Shown piece after piece: positions 15,900 to 22,856 of a DNA stretch of 25,410 nt; position 1 is the stretch's first letter, and each line of letters begins with the position of its first letter. A program made the position numbers and the translations under genes. The stretch comes from an uncultured Lachnoanaerobaculum sp. GTDB lineage: Bacteria; Bacillota; Clostridia; Lachnospirales; Lachnospiraceae. The DNA lies in assembly GCF_938015485.1 (NCBI RefSeq), contig NZ_CALLVU010000027.1, positions 1 to 25,410 of the forward strand, read 5' to 3'. A model generated the notes under the pieces. The model did not search any database. It was not told where the DNA came from and saw only the letters and a list, made by a program, of their open reading frames with translations.

Positions 15900-16776
15900 C
15901 AATTCCTTCTTTAAAATCTGTTGGCAGCTCACATTCAAGGTATAAATTCTCACCTGTTATAGGGTGTATGAAAGAAAGGCTCTTTGAATGCAGAAGCGGC
16001 CTGACATTCTCTTTATCATAATACCTTTCATTGTACAAATAATCTCCTACCAGCGGATGCCCTATATAACTCATATGAACTCTTATCTGATGTGTCCTGC
16101 CTGTATCAAGTCTAAGCTCTATCAAAGAAGCTCCATTAAGTCTTTTTAAGACCTTGTAATGAGTTATTGCCCTATGTCCTTCCTTGCTTACTCTACGCTT
16201 TATAAGCGTATCATCCTCTCTGGCTATAGGTGCATCGATGATTCCGCTGTCTGTAAGGCTGCCGTCGTCCTCAACTATTGCATTATATACTCTTTTTATC
16301 TCACGCCTTTGCATGGAAGTATTCAGTATTCCTGCACTCAAAAAATGCTTTGCCACAACGGTAAGCCCTGTAGTGTCCCTGTCAAGCCTGTTTATACATC
16401 TGAAGACAAAGTTTTTATCACTGTAGTAGTACATTAAAGCATTTGCCATAGAGTTTTCATAGTTGTTAAGGCTCGGATGTATCGGCATACCACTCGGTTT
16501 ATTTACCACCACTATATCCTCATCCTCATATTTTATATCAAGCTTTATAAAAACAGGCAATATGTTTTCACTTTTTTTATATTCACATACACGAACAAGA
16601 AGCCGGTCAAATCTTGCCGGCTTCTGATTCATATACGCCCAAGTTCCGTTGAGCACTATACCGTTTTCATATTTTTTAAGCTCCACTATATTGGATGAGG
16701 TGTATCCCTTACTCTTTAAAAAGTCCGATATACTGTTATAGTCTTTATCTATTATATATAGAATCTGTCTTTCCAT
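15886..16776 (-). CDS. RluA-family pseudouridine synthase
   Basis: A 296-residue rRNA or tRNA pseudouridine synthase of the RluA/RluD family. The catalytic aspartate is in RLDRDTTGL; VVVNKPSGMPIHP precedes it and the later signature is LDTGRTHQIRVHM followed by GHPLVGDYLY. Residues 1-85 form a variable, S4-like N-terminal part. The target uridine cannot be told from sequence. Its ATG overlaps the stop of csoR as TAATG. Confidence 0.88.
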   Translation of the reverse strand: MERQILYIIDKDYNSISDFLKSKGYTSSNIVELKKYENGIVLNGTWAYMNQKPARFDRLLVRVCEYKKSENILPVFIKLDIKYEDEDIVVVNKPSGMPIHPSLNNYENSMANALMYYYSDKNFVFRCINRLDRDTTGLTVVAKHFLSAGILNTSMQRREIKRVYNAIVEDDGSLTDSGIIDAPIAREDDTLIKRRVSKEGHRAITHYKVLKRLNGASLIELRLDTGRTHQIRVHMSYIGHPLVGDYLYNERYYDKENVRPLLHSKSLSFIHPITGENLYLECELPTDFKEGIDEYV

Positions 16777-17048
16777 TACTTCATCATCTTCTTTATAGTA
16801 TTTGACAGCTCTACCATCTTTTCCTTTCTCTCCTCATCACTGCCTGTAGCGGCTGCATCAAGTATGCATCCTTCTATATGGCCTTCAATGATGGTACGGT
16901 TCACCCTCTCCAAAAGAGCTCTGGTGGCAAGGACCTGATTGGATATGTCGATACAGTATCTGTCCTCTTCCACCATCTTTATGATTCCCTCAAGCTGTCC
17001 TTTTGCGGTTTTCAATTGTCTAAGAACAGTCTTAGAGTCGGCTCTCAT
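16776..17048 (-). CDS. csoR: Copper-sensing repressor, CsoR type
   Basis: A 90-residue all-helical repressor that leaves DNA on binding Cu(I). The ligand set is visible: Cys32, His57 and Cys61, with the same spacing as Cys36-His61-Cys65 in M. tuberculosis CsoR. The start LRQLKTAKGQLEGIIKMVEE is the family's first helix. It follows copA with a TAATG overlap, so repressor and pump are made from one message. A matching inverted-repeat operator lies at the copA promoter, which implies autoregulation. Nickel- or formaldehyde-sensing members of the family have different residues at these sites. Confidence 0.92.
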   Translation of the reverse strand: MRADSKTVLRQLKTAKGQLEGIIKMVEEDRYCIDISNQVLATRALLERVNRTIIEGHIEGCILDAAATGSDEERKEKMVELSNTIKKMMK

Positions 17049-17248
17049 TATACCACCTCATAACCTGCGTCAGTGATAGCCTTCTTTACCTTCTCAAGGT
17101 CTGTACCTTCGGCGTACTCTATTGTAACATTTTTTGCATCCAAATTCACTATTGAATTGCTTACACCCTCTACAGCCTTTGTTACCTTCTCCACTGTTGC
17201 CTTACAATGTCCGCACATCATTCCGTTTACATTAATTACTGTTGTCAT
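17048..17248 (-). CDS. Possible internal start giving a free CopZ-like chaperone
   Basis: The last 66 codons of copA encode a complete heavy-metal-associated domain starting MTTVINVNGMMCGHC. The first codon is an ATG at 17248 with AAAGAGGG seven bases upstream, in a position expected of a ribosome site. The frame is that of copA. Free CopZ copper chaperones have this size and start. Whether the site is used is inferred; it could be an old gene fusion in which the ribosome site has survived. Confidence 0.4.
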   Translation of the reverse strand: MTTVINVNGMMCGHCKATVEKVTKAVEGVSNSIVNLDAKNVTIEYAEGTDLEKVKKAITDAGYEVV

Positions 17249-19600
17249 AGTTTTTCCCTCTTTCTTTTTTTCATTATTTTCAATGAGAACTATCTCATCA
17301 TTGCCTGATTTGTTATTTTTTATATTCTTTGGCTTAAATCCGCGAAGTCTGAGTGCGTTACTTACCACACATACGCTGCTCATTCCCATAGCGGCGGCAC
17401 CGAACATCGGACTGAGCTTCCATCCGAGACTTAGGTAAAATACACCTGCCGCAAGCGGTATTCCTACAGAGTTATAAAAGAATGCCCAGAAAAGGTTCTG
17501 CTTTATATTCCTTATAACCGCCTTACTTAGGTCAATAGCTGTCGCAACATCCTTTAGTGAGCTGTGCATAAGTACTATATCCGCGCTCTCTATAGCCACA
17601 TCGGTTCCGGCACCTATTGCAATACCTACATCGGCTCTTGCAAGTGCAGGCGAATCATTGATACCGTCACCTACCATTACCACCTTATGTCCGGCTTCCA
17701 TAAGCTTTCTTACATGCTCTTCCTTATCTGTAGGAAGTACTTCGGCTATTACCTTGTTGATACCTGCCTGCTTTGCAATAGCGGTTGCGGTATTCTTATG
17801 GTCACCTGTTAAGAGTACCACATCTATATCTCTTGCCTTCAGAGCTTCTATAGCCTCTTTACTGTCATCCTTTATTGTATCCGCTACCGCAATGATTCCT
17901 ATGAGCTTGTTATCAGCCATAAAATACATCGGAGTCTTACCCTGTGATGCCAGCTCATTTCCCTTATCAAATACCGAGTCAAATCCTGTGTCGTTTCCTA
18001 CAGCTTCTCTTATTGCCTGCTCATTTCCGGCTACAATCTTTTTGCCGTCAATATCGGCTCTTATACCTCTTCCCGACTGCGCGGTGAAATTTTCAGGGGA
18101 TGAGAATGTCAAATTCTCTTCTTTAGCCTTTTCCACAATAGCCTCCGCAAGCGGATGTTCAGAAGCACTCTCCACACTTGCCGCAAGCTTTAAAAACTCA
18201 TTGTCATCTATATCAAATCCTATAATATCGGTAACTACAGGTTTACCCTTGGTAACCGTACCTGTCTTATCAAGTACCACCGTATCGATACTGTGAGTGG
18301 TCTCAAGCGCATCCGCAGACTTTATAAGTATACCGTTTTCAGCACCCTTTCCGGTACCTACCATTATCGCTACAGGAGTTGCAAGTCCGAGTGAACATGG
18401 GCATGATATAACAAGTACCGCTATGGCACGATTGAGTGCAAATGAGAAATCATATCCGAGTACAAGCCATACAATGAATGTTACCAAAGCTATTCCCATT
18501 ACTACAGGCACGAATACACCTGCGACCTTATCAGCCATCTTGGCAATAGGCGCCTTTGATGATGAAGCTTCCTCCACCAAGGCGATAATCCTTGAAATGG
18601 CGGTATCCTCGCCTACCTCAGAAGCCTTTATCTTTACACTTCCGTTTTTATTGATAGTGGCACCTATCAGCTTGTCACCCTTATCCTTTTGAACAGGGAT
18701 ACTCTCACCTGTGATGGCACTCTCGTCAACACTGGTACTTCCTTCTATGATAGTACCGTCTACAGGGATACTCTCACCCGGTCTTATTACTACTATATCT
18801 CCTACTCTTACATCCTCAGTCAGTATGTTTTCTTCCACACCGTCTCTTATTACATTGGCTCTCTTAGGTGAAAGATCCACAAGCTTTGAAATGGCGTCTG
18901 TAGTTCTTGCCTTTGAACCTGTCTCAAAGAACTTACCTAAAGTAATAAGTGTAAGTATCATGGAAACCGACTCAAAATAAAGATTCATTCTGTACTCGGT
19001 TACAGTGTTCATATCACCGTTATTTAGCGCATATCCCATAACATAGATTGCTATAACGCCGTATATAAAAGCTGCTATCGATCCCACTGCAATAAGTGTA
19101 TCCATATTTGGGGAGAGATGACTAAGTGACTTAAAACCGCTGATATAATACTTTCTGTTCACATACATTACAGGAAGCACCAATAAAAGCTGTGTCAGCG
19201 CAAATCCTACCGGATTGCCGGCTCCCGATAAAAAGCTTGGCAGCGGAAGCCCAATCATACTTCCCATACTGAAATACATCAATATAGCAAGGAAGATAAC
19301 AGACACCTTCAACCTGAACTTCATGGAGCTTATCGCATCATCATTTGTCTTTTTGATGCTCTTATCCTTTGCCTTTTCCTTTGTATCACCTGCAAGTGAA
19401 GCACCGTAGCCTGCATTCACTATACTCTTTATTATATCATCTGAACTAAGCTTCTTCTCATCGTATTCAACCTGCATAGAGTTGGTCAAAAGATTTACAG
19501 AAGCTTTATCCATACCTGCAAGCTTACTTACCGTCTTTTCCACCTTTGCGGAACAGGCGGCACAGCTCATTCCTGTGACATTGTACTTTTCCTTTGTCAT
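17048..19600 (-). CDS. copA: Copper-exporting P1B-type ATPase with N- and C-terminal HMA domains
   Basis: An 850-residue copper pump of the cytoplasmic membrane. Order: N-terminal heavy-metal domain (GMSCAAC, Cys13 and Cys16), membrane segments from about residue 85, the actuator loop TGESIP, the transmembrane CPC motif (SCPCSLGLATP; usual Ala after CPC is Ser), the phosphorylation site DKTGTVTKG, ATP-binding SEHPLAEA, the hinge GDGINDSPALA, then FYNSVG and MGMSS in the last helices, which mark Cu(I) specificity. After a charged linker a second metal domain (from about residue 785, GMMCGHC) ends the protein. I chose ATG 19600 because GGAAGGAG lies just upstream; the frame extends to 19630 without support. 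Confidence 0.95.
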   Translation of the reverse strand: MTKEKYNVTGMSCAACSAKVEKTVSKLAGMDKASVNLLTNSMQVEYDEKKLSSDDIIKSIVNAGYGASLAGDTKEKAKDKSIKKTNDDAISSMKFRLKVSVIFLAILMYFSMGSMIGLPLPSFLSGAGNPVGFALTQLLLVLPVMYVNRKYYISGFKSLSHLSPNMDTLIAVGSIAAFIYGVIAIYVMGYALNNGDMNTVTEYRMNLYFESVSMILTLITLGKFFETGSKARTTDAISKLVDLSPKRANVIRDGVEENILTEDVRVGDIVVIRPGESIPVDGTIIEGSTSVDESAITGESIPVQKDKGDKLIGATINKNGSVKIKASEVGEDTAISRIIALVEEASSSKAPIAKMADKVAGVFVPVVMGIALVTFIVWLVLGYDFSFALNRAIAVLVISCPCSLGLATPVAIMVGTGKGAENGILIKSADALETTHSIDTVVLDKTGTVTKGKPVVTDIIGFDIDDNEFLKLAASVESASEHPLAEAIVEKAKEENLTFSSPENFTAQSGRGIRADIDGKKIVAGNEQAIREAVGNDTGFDSVFDKGNELASQGKTPMYFMADNKLIGIIAVADTIKDDSKEAIEALKARDIDVVLLTGDHKNTATAIAKQAGINKVIAEVLPTDKEEHVRKLMEAGHKVVMVGDGINDSPALARADVGIAIGAGTDVAIESADIVLMHSSLKDVATAIDLSKAVIRNIKQNLFWAFFYNSVGIPLAAGVFYLSLGWKLSPMFGAAAMGMSSVCVVSNALRLRGFKPKNIKNNKSGNDEIVLIENNEKKKEGKTMTTVINVNGMMCGHCKATVEKVTKAVEGVSNSIVNLDAKNVTIEYAEGTDLEKVKKAITDAGYEVV

Positions 19601-19726
19601 ATATCTCCTTCCCAAATATATCCTCTGCACTTTTAAAGTACCGAAACAACAATATAATAAATAACTTATACACCTTCACGGGATGTAAACTGAAAAATCC
19701 GACTGCACGGTGTTCTCAGTTCTATG

Positions 19727-19745
19727 TACACCCCCACGGGGTATA
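19727..19745 (-). promoter_or_regulatory. Putative CsoR operator
   Basis: TACACCCCCACGGGGTATA is an imperfect inverted repeat of the C-run/G-run type bound by CsoR proteins. It lies just after the copA -10 box, over the expected transcription start, where a repressor would block the polymerase. Confidence 0.65.
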
Positions 19746-19748
19746 TGT

Positions 19749-19778
19749 ATAGTACAACAATTATTATACTCTTGTCAA
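19749..19778 (-). promoter_or_regulatory. Promoter of the copA-csoR operon
   Basis: A consensus -35 TTGACA (19773-19778, minus strand) is 18 bases from TACTAT (19749-19754). Transcription would start near 19742 and leave a leader of about 140 bases before the copA ATG. The CsoR-like operator begins directly downstream. Confidence 0.65.
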
Positions 19779-19820
19779 CCGAAAATCTACAATTTCTTAA
19801 AGTTAAATTGCATTACATCG

Positions 19821-19847
19821 AAAAAAGCCTTACAAAACGGCTTTTTT
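19821..19847. terminator. Bidirectional terminator-like hairpin between divergent promoters
   Basis: AAAAAAGCC (19821-19829) pairs with GGCTTTTTT (19839-19847) around a 9-base loop. It has the form of a two-way intrinsic terminator yet lies between two divergent promoters, where no gene ends. The rest of the 393-base copA-hup gap is accounted for by promoters, operator and leaders. Confidence 0.5.
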
Positions 19848-19859
19848 GCGTTATTCTTC

Positions 19860-19888
19860 TTGACAAATGACCTTAAACAGACTATAAA
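19860..19888 (+). promoter_or_regulatory. Promoter of hup-rqcP
   Basis: TTGACA (19860-19865) and TATAAA (19883-19888) are 17 bases apart, a near-consensus housekeeping promoter fitting the high expression of HU. Confidence 0.75.
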
Positions 19889-19895
19889 ATTTATG

Positions 19896-19941
19896 TTATG
19901 AGTGGTGTCATGCCTCATAATAATTGCCGATTTTATTCGGC
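19896..19941 (+). other. Structured leader of hup
   Basis: The roughly 100-base leader holds two hairpins: TTATGAG/CTCATAA (19896-19902 with 19914-19920) and GCCGA/TCGGC (19926-19930 with 19937-19941). Neither has a T-tract directly after it, so they are more likely stability or autoregulatory elements than terminators. Confidence 0.4.
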
Positions 19942-19992
19942 GACACTATTTTATTATAATGTTTTTTCAAGCATTATTTTTAGGAGGAAAAA

Positions 19993-20274
19993 ATGAATAG
20001 AACAGAGTTAATCGATGCTATGGCTAAGAAGATGGGCGATTCCGCTACAAAGAAGGAAGCTGAAGCAGCTCTTAAGGCTTTTGTAGACGTTGTTACAGAA
20101 GAGCTTACAAAGAAGGAAAAGATCCAGCTTGTTGGTTTCGGAACATTTGAGACATCTGTAAGACCTGAGAGAGAGGGTAGAAACCCTAGAACCGGTGAAA
20201 CAATGAAGATCGCTGAGAGCGTAGTTCCTAAGTTTAAACCGGGTAAAGCACTAAAGGATGCTGTTAATAACTAA
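19993..20274 (+). CDS. hup: HU-family DNA-binding protein
   Basis: A 93-residue nucleoid protein that bends DNA as a dimer. It has the helical N-terminus MNRTELIDAMAKKMGD, the family segment VGFGTFETSVRPEREGRNPRTGE on the DNA-gripping arm and the end FKPGKALKDAV. AGGAGG lies seven bases before the ATG. Codon use (AAG for Lys, GAA/GAG, AGA) differs from the neighbouring genes and looks adapted to high expression. Its stop overlaps the next ATG as TAATG. Confidence 0.97.
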   Translation: MNRTELIDAMAKKMGDSATKKEAEAALKAFVDVVTEELTKKEKIQLVGFGTFETSVRPEREGRNPRTGETMKIAESVVPKFKPGKALKDAVNN

Positions 20275-20513
20275 TGCGTATTGACAAATTTTTAAAAGTT
20301 TCAAGAATAATAAAAAGACGCACAATAGCCAATGAAGCATGTGATGCAGGCAGGGTTCTTATAAACGACAAAGTAATCAAAGCATCTGCTGAAGTAAAAG
20401 TTGGAGATATTGTAGAAGTATTATTCGGTGGTAAGTCTGTAAAGGTAGAGGTTCTTTCACTGAAAGAAACCACTAAAAAAGATGAGGCACAGGAATTATT
20501 TAAATATCTTTAG
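20274..20513 (+). CDS. rqcP: S4-domain protein RqcP (YabO family)
   Basis: A 79-residue protein that is almost entirely one S4 RNA-binding domain: MRIDKFLKVSRIIKRRTIANEACDAGRVLINDKVIKAS. It matches B. subtilis RqcP/YabO, which works with RqcH on stalled 50S subunits in C-terminal poly-alanine tailing; the Hsp15 relative of Gram-negatives is longer. Its ATG shares an A with the HU stop, so it is co-translated. The role here is taken from the family. Confidence 0.88.
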   Translation: MRIDKFLKVSRIIKRRTIANEACDAGRVLINDKVIKASAEVKVGDIVEVLFGGKSVKVEVLSLKETTKKDEAQELFKYL

Positions 20514-20540
20514 TAAATAGCCGGCTTGTCCGGCACAGAC

Positions 20541-20579
20541 AATGCCGTATGGGTTTTTACCAAACGGCATTTTTATTTT
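20541..20579 (+). terminator. Terminator of hup-rqcP
   Basis: AATGCCGT (20541-20548) pairs with ACGGCATT (20564-20571), with more pairs after one mismatch, and is followed by TTTATTTT. A smaller hairpin (GCCGG/CCGGC, 20520-20534) precedes it just after the rqcP stop. Confidence 0.8.
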
Positions 20580-20613
20580 ATATAACAATAAATTTATTTT
20601 AGGAAGAAATATT

Positions 20614-21492
20614 ATGTGGATTGCAGATAATTGGAAGGACTATGAAATACTGGATACTTCAAACGGCGAAAAGCTTGAAAAATGGGGAGATTATATACTT
20701 GTAAGACCTGACCCTCAAGTACTTTGGAATACAGGACATGAACATCCTGCATGGAAAAAGAAAAACGGTCACTACCACCGAAGCAAGGCGGGCGGCGGAC
20801 ATTGGGAGTTTTTCAATCTTCCGAACACATGGAGTATCGACTATGAACTTACTTCATCAAAGATAACCTTTAATCTGAAGCCTTTTACATTCAAGCATAC
20901 AGGAGTATTCCCTGAACAGGCGACCAACTGGGACTTCAGCTACAACATGATAAAAAACTCCGGCAGAGAGATAAAAGCGCTAAATCTGTTTGCCTATACA
21001 GGCGGAGCCACATTGGCTGCAGCCGCTGCCGGGGCTTCAGTTACACATGTTGATGCAAGCAAGGGTATGGTAGGTTGGGCAAAGGAAAATATGATAAGCT
21101 CCAATCTTTCAAATGCTCCTATCAGATGGCTTGTGGACGACTGTATCAAGTTCGTTCAACGAGAAATAAGACGCGGTAACACTTATGACGCTATAATAAT
21201 GGATCCGCCTTCATACGGCAGAGGTCCAAAGGGTGAGATATGGAAGATAGAAGACTCAATATATGACTTTATAAAACTTACAACAAAGCTTTTAAGTAAA
21301 GACCCTCTCTTCTTTCTTATAAACTCATATACCACAGGACTTGCTCCGGGTGTACTTACCTATATGATGCAAAAATCACTTGAAGAAAATCATCTTCCGG
21401 CTGCGCATATTGAAGCTATGGAGATAGGACTTCGTGTAAACAAATCCGAATATATATTGCCATGCGGTGCAAGTGCCAGATGCATCTGGTAA
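20614..21492 (+). CDS. RlmI-like class I SAM-dependent rRNA methyltransferase
   Basis: A 292-residue methyltransferase. The SAM-binding segment is LNLFAYTGGATLAAAAAGA with the acidic VTHVDASKGMV strand; the catalytic loop is IIMDPPSYGRGPKGE. This matches the RlmI/RlmK group that makes 5-methylcytosine or 7-methylguanine in 23S rRNA, but the N-terminal PUA domain is absent. The frame opens at 20542 inside the preceding terminator; ATG 20614 (MWIADNWKDYEILDTS) is the real start, with AGGAAG upstream. No clear promoter lies in the short gap, so it may depend on readthrough of the hup terminator or a weak promoter. Confidence 0.87.
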   Translation: MWIADNWKDYEILDTSNGEKLEKWGDYILVRPDPQVLWNTGHEHPAWKKKNGHYHRSKAGGGHWEFFNLPNTWSIDYELTSSKITFNLKPFTFKHTGVFPEQATNWDFSYNMIKNSGREIKALNLFAYTGGATLAAAAAGASVTHVDASKGMVGWAKENMISSNLSNAPIRWLVDDCIKFVQREIRRGNTYDAIIMDPPSYGRGPKGEIWKIEDSIYDFIKLTTKLLSKDPLFFLINSYTTGLAPGVLTYMMQKSLEENHLPAAHIEAMEIGLRVNKSEYILPCGASARCIW

Positions 21493-21505
21493 TATTACAG
21501 ATAAA

Positions 21506-21532
21506 AAAGGGGCTGTTATGATAAGCCCCTTT
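21506..21532. terminator. Bidirectional terminator between convergent genes
   Basis: AAAGGGGCT (21506-21514) pairs with AGCCCCTTT (21524-21532) around a 9-base loop. It lies between the stops of the methyltransferase (plus) and the nucleotidyltransferase/phosphatase (minus) and serves both. Confidence 0.85.
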
Positions 21533-21536
21533 AAAT

Positions 21537-22856
21537 TTATTTCATATCTTTTATTATCTTTTCTACGGCGTCAAGTAAATCCTTAGCCTCAATATCACAG
21601 CTTCTGTCATACTTGCCGTCATTTCCTGCAAATCCCGTATCCACAAGCACAGACTTAACACCTGCATTTCTTGCCAATTCAAGATCCATTGTAGAATCTC
21701 CCACCATATATGACTTGGACAAATTGATATTGTACTTCTTAACAGCATCATCTATCATACCTGTCTTAGGCTTTCTGCACTCACAATCAAACTTAAGTTC
21801 AGGCACCTCTCCTTCAAATCCCTTATCAGGATGATGCGGACAATAGAAAATATCGTCCACAAAAGCTCCCTTCTCACCCAGAAGAGTCTTTAACTTGTTG
21901 TGAATATTGTGAAGCTCCTCAAAACTGCATTCACCTCTTGCAATTACAGGCTGATTTGTGATAACTATTGCCAATGCTCCGCTCTTATTTATAGCCTTTA
22001 TGGCCTCAATTGTTCCGGGAATCAACTCAAGGTCATCGGCATTTGAGATAAATCCCTTTGAAACATTCATAGTGCCGTCTCTGTCAAGGAATATGGCTCT
22101 TTGCCTGTTCTTCAAATTTTTGGACGCAATAAGACCGTTTTTAAGTTCTTCCACAGTAGCATTGATTCTGTCTACAGTACCCACATCCTTCACATACTCA
22201 GGTGAATGATAGGCGTAGATATTTGCCCCGTTTTTTACCTGATTTGCCAAGATATCCTTTTCAAAGTCAATCTTTACAGGCTCCTCTACAAGCTCAAGCA
22301 ACTCTCTGTTTATAACATACATACCGGCATTGACCATATTGTCATACCAGTAATCTCTTACATTATTCTTTGAGTCAAATCCTATAACCTTGCCGTTATC
22401 ATCAGTCTGTATAAGATCCGAGTCATAAGGATGTCCGTTCGGATGTGCCAGCAGTGTTGTAAGTGCGGCATTTTTGAAATGGAAGTCCTCCATTCTGTCA
22501 AAATCAATATCAAAGAACACATCACCGAATATAAGCAAAAAGTCTTTTGCATCTGTCTTATCTTTCAGATAGTAGAATGCACCTGCAGTACCAAGCGGCT
22601 CTTTCTCTACAATGTAGTCAATATCCACGCCGAAATCCTTGCCGTCCTTAAAGTGATCCATAATCTTTTCACCCAAGTGACCGACAATCATTACAATCTT
22701 TTTTATACCGTATTCTTTCAGCTTTTCAACCTGATACTCAAGCAGCGGCTTACCGTCTACCGGCACCATGGGCTTGGGAATCTCGTCATTTGTTATACTG
22801 CGAAGTCTGCTGCCCTTTCCCCCTGCCATAATAACCGTAACATCTATTTTTTTCAT
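21537..22856 (-). CDS. Fused sugar nucleotidyltransferase and GmhB-type HAD phosphatase
   Basis: A 439-residue two-domain protein. Residues 1 to about 240 are a sugar-1-phosphate nucleotidyltransferase: MAGGKGSRLRS, PKPMVPVDGKPLLEYQ, the metal aspartate in FGDVFFDIDF and VNAGMYVINRELL. Residues about 255-439 are a HAD-IIIA phosphatase: FLDRDGTMN (nucleophile and acid), VITNQP, KPKTG and MVGDSTMDLELA. A C-x-H and C-x-C pair (CPHHP, then DCECRKP) matches the structural zinc site of GmhB. GmhB dephosphorylates D-glycero-manno-heptose 1,7-bisphosphate and HddC/HldE transfers the nucleotide, so the fusion could do two successive steps toward an activated heptose. No heptose isomerase or heptose kinase is adjacent. 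The ATG overlaps the preceding kinase stop as ATGA. Confidence 0.88.
   Translation of the reverse strand: MKKIDVTVIMAGGKGSRLRSITNDEIPKPMVPVDGKPLLEYQVEKLKEYGIKKIVMIVGHLGEKIMDHFKDGKDFGVDIDYIVEKEPLGTAGAFYYLKDKTDAKDFLLIFGDVFFDIDFDRMEDFHFKNAALTTLLAHPNGHPYDSDLIQTDDNGKVIGFDSKNNVRDYWYDNMVNAGMYVINRELLELVEEPVKIDFEKDILANQVKNGANIYAYHSPEYVKDVGTVDRINATVEELKNGLIASKNLKNRQRAIFLDRDGTMNVSKGFISNADDLELIPGTIEAIKAINKSGALAIVITNQPVIARGECSFEELHNIHNKLKTLLGEKGAFVDDIFYCPHHPDKGFEGEVPELKFDCECRKPKTGMIDDAVKKYNINLSKSYMVGDSTMDLELARNAGVKSVLVDTGFAGNDGKYDRSCDIEAKDLLDAVEKIIKDMK

Noticed and set aside
17658..18692. Long plus-strand frames antisense to copA (212 and 131 codons)
   Set aside because: They are mirror frames of a well-supported gene; their composition is rich in Ser/Thr/Ile as expected of antisense reading and they lack ribosome sites.
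19710..19901. A 63-codon plus-strand frame over the copA promoter
   Set aside because: It has no ribosome site, runs through the operator, both divergent promoter regions and the terminator-like hairpin, and has no protein-like features.
20542..20613. An upstream start of the methyltransferase gene at 20542
   Set aside because: It lies within the hup-rqcP terminator; ATG 20614 has a ribosome site and matches the family start.
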